Part shown: positions 61,100 through 64,000 of the stretch, piece after piece
How positions within the stretch are numbered: the first letter of the stretch is position 1
Layout: the number at the start of each line of letters is the position of its first letter
DNA from: Xestospongia muta
Taxonomy: Eukaryota; Porifera; Demospongiae; Haplosclerida; Petrosiidae
NCBI GenBank assembly: GCA_963693285.1
Contig: OY848918.1
Span: 17,452,067 to 17,516,066, forward strand
Reading direction: 5' to 3'
Length of the DNA stretch: 64,000 nt
Translations under genes and position numbers: made by a program
The notes under the pieces: generated by a model
Seen by the model: the letters and a program-made list of their open reading frames with translations, nothing else
Database searches by the model: none
What the model was told of the DNA's origin: nothing

Positions 61100-64000
61100 A
61101 CTTCATAGTAGCTGTAAGTTTAAAAACTTCAGTATGTAAACGAAGCAATAATTATATTAAAATCCATAATACATCAAAGGAAGTTTTATAATTATAAATT
61201 TATTAATATCATAAATTAGTTTTCAGTACAGTACATTGTTTCTAAATCTCTTCATTTATACATCTCAATGACTAATTTGATTATGAAATGATTTTTTGTG
61301 TCACAATGTTACAAGACATCTAAAATCAATTAGATCACAGATAACAAACACTTTTTTGTTTCTTTTTCTTCCATAGCTACATATTATCTACATATTATTG
61401 ACCTAATCATATTCTTAATACAATAACCTTGTTCTAATGAACAATATACACTACTATTTGTATAAATGATCAGTTTGATGAGTGAATGAAATGGTAGACA
61501 GTAGTCATTGGAGAGATAATTTAGTATAATAAATATAATAAGTAAAAAAAGATGTATGAAAAAATAAAGACATGAAACAATTGATCAATAAATGTGTCAT
61601 ACATTGATGGACATACTGTGAATCATTTGATAAGTCATACTCAGTCCTAAAATATAATGACTTAGCGCATTCTTACATTTATGGCTGAAATGTTTTTTAT
61701 ACTTATATCCAATAATGGCAAACATTTTGTTAACAGTAACAAAAAATACATAAACAGGAGATATATATCTCACTAAGTATGATGTCTCAAGTTACAGATA
61801 GCAATAACATTATACTTCAGAACAGCTAGATGATAAGCTAAACTAGAACAGATATATATATATATATATATACTTTATATTCAACATACCCTTTCCAATT
61901 AAATCACGTGGAAAGTAATTTATTACTTATTTATTTCACTAAAATCAACTAATAACACAACTACAAAAGAAATTATAAAATTGTTAAAAATTAATGCTGA
62001 AGAACAATGTCTTATTTTATTATCACAATTACTACTATCTAGATGATCATTGTAAATTCTTCTTAATTAACCTAATATTGGTAGATATGGTATTTGTCAT
62101 GATAATAAAACTGTTTATAACTACATGAACTGAAAAATTTACTAATCTTCATTATACACTCAAATGTAAGCATTTGTTGTAATAACTGATGTTGGGATTT
62201 CTATTAGTATCTATGCTATATCCTTTAGACATAATAAATATGAATGTTATTATGACATTAATTAACATACTTTAATATTACAATGCTTAGTTTGTTTATT
62301 TACATAATAGAATTTATACGCTGTTGTCTAAGTGTTACAAGTATTTGTTAACAAGACCACTTAAAATTAAACAAAACAGGGTATTTAATAATAGCAGATA
62401 CATTATGGTCTATTTTTGTAGAAACTTTACATGTATTGTTGAAAAAATACGACTGTTTTAATAAAGAGTTTAAACTCATACATTCCAGATTGTATAAAGA
62501 GTTTTGCTGTAAACATAAACTTATCCAATATTTGATTGGTTCTGTTATCAAAAGCCAGTACTTAACTTTAATAATAATCTTGCCTGTTGATAGTGTTGAC
62601 TCACAAGGATAAATAAAACAGTATATCAATTATGAATGACTGATAACAATTCTAAAATATCTGTGATAATTGTTACATACATTAGTAACAATCAGTCAAT
62701 ACAGAGAGTATTAGTAATCATTTTAACAGAACTACAACAGTACAGAATATGTAACTCAAACAAGTTGACACACCCTCTTAATCATTGCCTATAAATTAGT
62801 TTAATTCCTATGGTAATATAACAAGAGTATATTTCTAACATTAATTAAATGACATTAAATTCTATTTAAAACCCAGACTATAGTTTATAAAGTAAGGAGA
62901 AGAGAAAGATTACAAGACTAGCAAAAACAAGGTACTAAACAGATCAGCTGCAGTCACACATATTATGATAGCACTCAAGATTAGAAACTTCTTATATTCG
63001 GTACTAGTGGTTGTGTTGTAGTGGTTAAAGTGAAGTAGGAATACACAGCAATATGCAAGTATGTATAAACTAACTATATGATTAGGATCATTATCAAATA
63101 ACATAGGCGAATGAGGCACTTATATTTTGGGGGGGCTCACACCATAACTATGTGATGAATATGCAGACACAAATGTACCCATAATGCAGAAACTATGTTT
63201 GACATAAACACAATCAGTATTACCAACATTAATTTAAAATGTACCAAAGTATTTCTTCATTCATCATTTACCATAACAAATTTGTGCATTTGTGTACATG
63301 AAGGACCAGACAATTGTTAAGCTGTTTTTCCGTCATTGTGGCCTGCAAATATGTCAAAACTTTTGACAGTTTCATCAACACCAATAAGATTAACTTAGAC
63401 TCTTTTTGTGGGGTAAGTAGCAATAAAAATTTGGGGTTGCTGAGCCCCCTCTTTCTAATTAATGGAGGGGCTCTAGCCCCTCTCCCCCCCCTCCTCTTCA
63501 GCCTCCTACGAGTAAGGTATTTGTTAAGGATCCAGCTGTGATTTTAAATGTTTTATATCAAACACTAAATACATTAATTATAATGTCAATTAATCAAATT
63601 GGCAATAGGAAAAATTATTAAAAGCATAAAAAATTAATAAAGTATAGAGAATGAAAGAATTATAAAATGATAGATTAAAATAAGTGATTAATTGAAAATT
63701 AGAAAAAGATTTTGCATTTAATGACACAAATAAAATAACTTGCTGTGTAAATTGGAATCATTGATTTTAAGTTAATGATATTCTCATAGCTAATAATAAT
63801 TCTACAACAAATCTGGAGAAAATAAAGAGAGAGAGAGATTAAAGTAGTACACTAACAAACTATTATCACTACTAATAGTAGTAATATTCACGTTTTATTA
63901 ATATTCACTAACCAAAAAATTTCATTTTTATTTGGCAAACGTTTCAACAGTTAGTTCAACTGTTATCATCAGTGGCTACATAATAAATACACAATGAAAA
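61100..64000. other. AT-rich DNA without a supported gene
   Basis: TA tract at about 61853-61871. A C/G-rich patch at 63430-63500 contains palindromic GGGGCTCTAGCCCC and GAGCCCCCTC/GAGGGGCTC, unlike its surroundings, and may be a transposon end. About 62990-63060 shares GTTGTGTTGTAGTGGT with 14745-14760. ORFs at 62348-62629 and 62910-63119 look incidental. Confidence 0.45.

Noticed and set aside
1..64000. CRISPR arrays, bacterial operons, tRNA or rRNA genes
   Set aside because: No direct repeats with unique spacers, no ribosome-binding-site-led gene runs and no cloverleaf or rRNA-like segments were recognised; the window is eukaryotic.

Overview
The window is AT-rich animal nuclear DNA with phase-consistent spliced exons, short introns (some of only 45 nt), dense transposon relics and a 200-N assembly gap. 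The compact introns, one-ankyrin-repeat-per-exon layout and TE mix (piggyBac, hAT, CACTA-like, BEL/Pao, Crypton/ZMYM-like) suggest an early-branching metazoan. A demosponge such as Amphimedon is my best guess, but that is inference and not a database result. No bacterial or organellar features, tRNA, rRNA or CRISPR array were seen.

Layout. 1-1.5 kb: 5' end of a broken BEL/Pao retrotransposon (minus strand) with a candidate LTR. 1.5-6.5 kb: block A of a large dispersed duplication, carrying decayed genes on both strands and a small exon. 7.9-13.9 kb: partial, decayed duplicate of the ankyrin gene region, with a fold-back element and a 375-bp hAT derivative flanked by a perfect 8-bp target duplication. 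16.8-20.9 kb: CACTA/TNP2-like transposase relics on both strands, then a small three-exon gene of unknown function. 21-24.5 kb: AT-rich DNA with palindromes, MITE-like hairpins and a Crypton/ZMYM-like exon. 26.7-29.0 kb: GA-rich tandem array with a ~1-kb higher-order period, running into the gap.

29.3-46.6 kb holds the main intact gene, a plus-strand ankyrin-repeat gene of about 301 codons. It has a non-coding first exon, a six-codon start exon, four 99-nt phase-0 exons each encoding one ankyrin repeat, a fifth repeat exon with a capping extension, and an acidic C-terminal exon. Its introns host tandem 1-kb intron repeats, a minus-strand transposon relic with a PHD finger, a decayed piggyBac and a minisatellite. 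Its last exon is homologous to sequence inside the duplicated blocks, so the C-terminus was probably acquired from that family or donated to it.

47-53 kb: block B, a second full copy of the block, carrying a 1.2-kb insertion and a MITE that block A lacks, and ending in a two-exon 46-codon gene. 57-61 kb: two different decayed piggyBac transposases arranged head to head around a TTAA/CCCTTACAGG end with palindromic subterminal repeats. 61-64 kb: AT-rich DNA with no supportable gene.

The ankyrin protein is presumably a protein-interaction scaffold. Nothing else in the window forms a recognisable pathway. The dominant story is duplication, exon copying and transposon decay.
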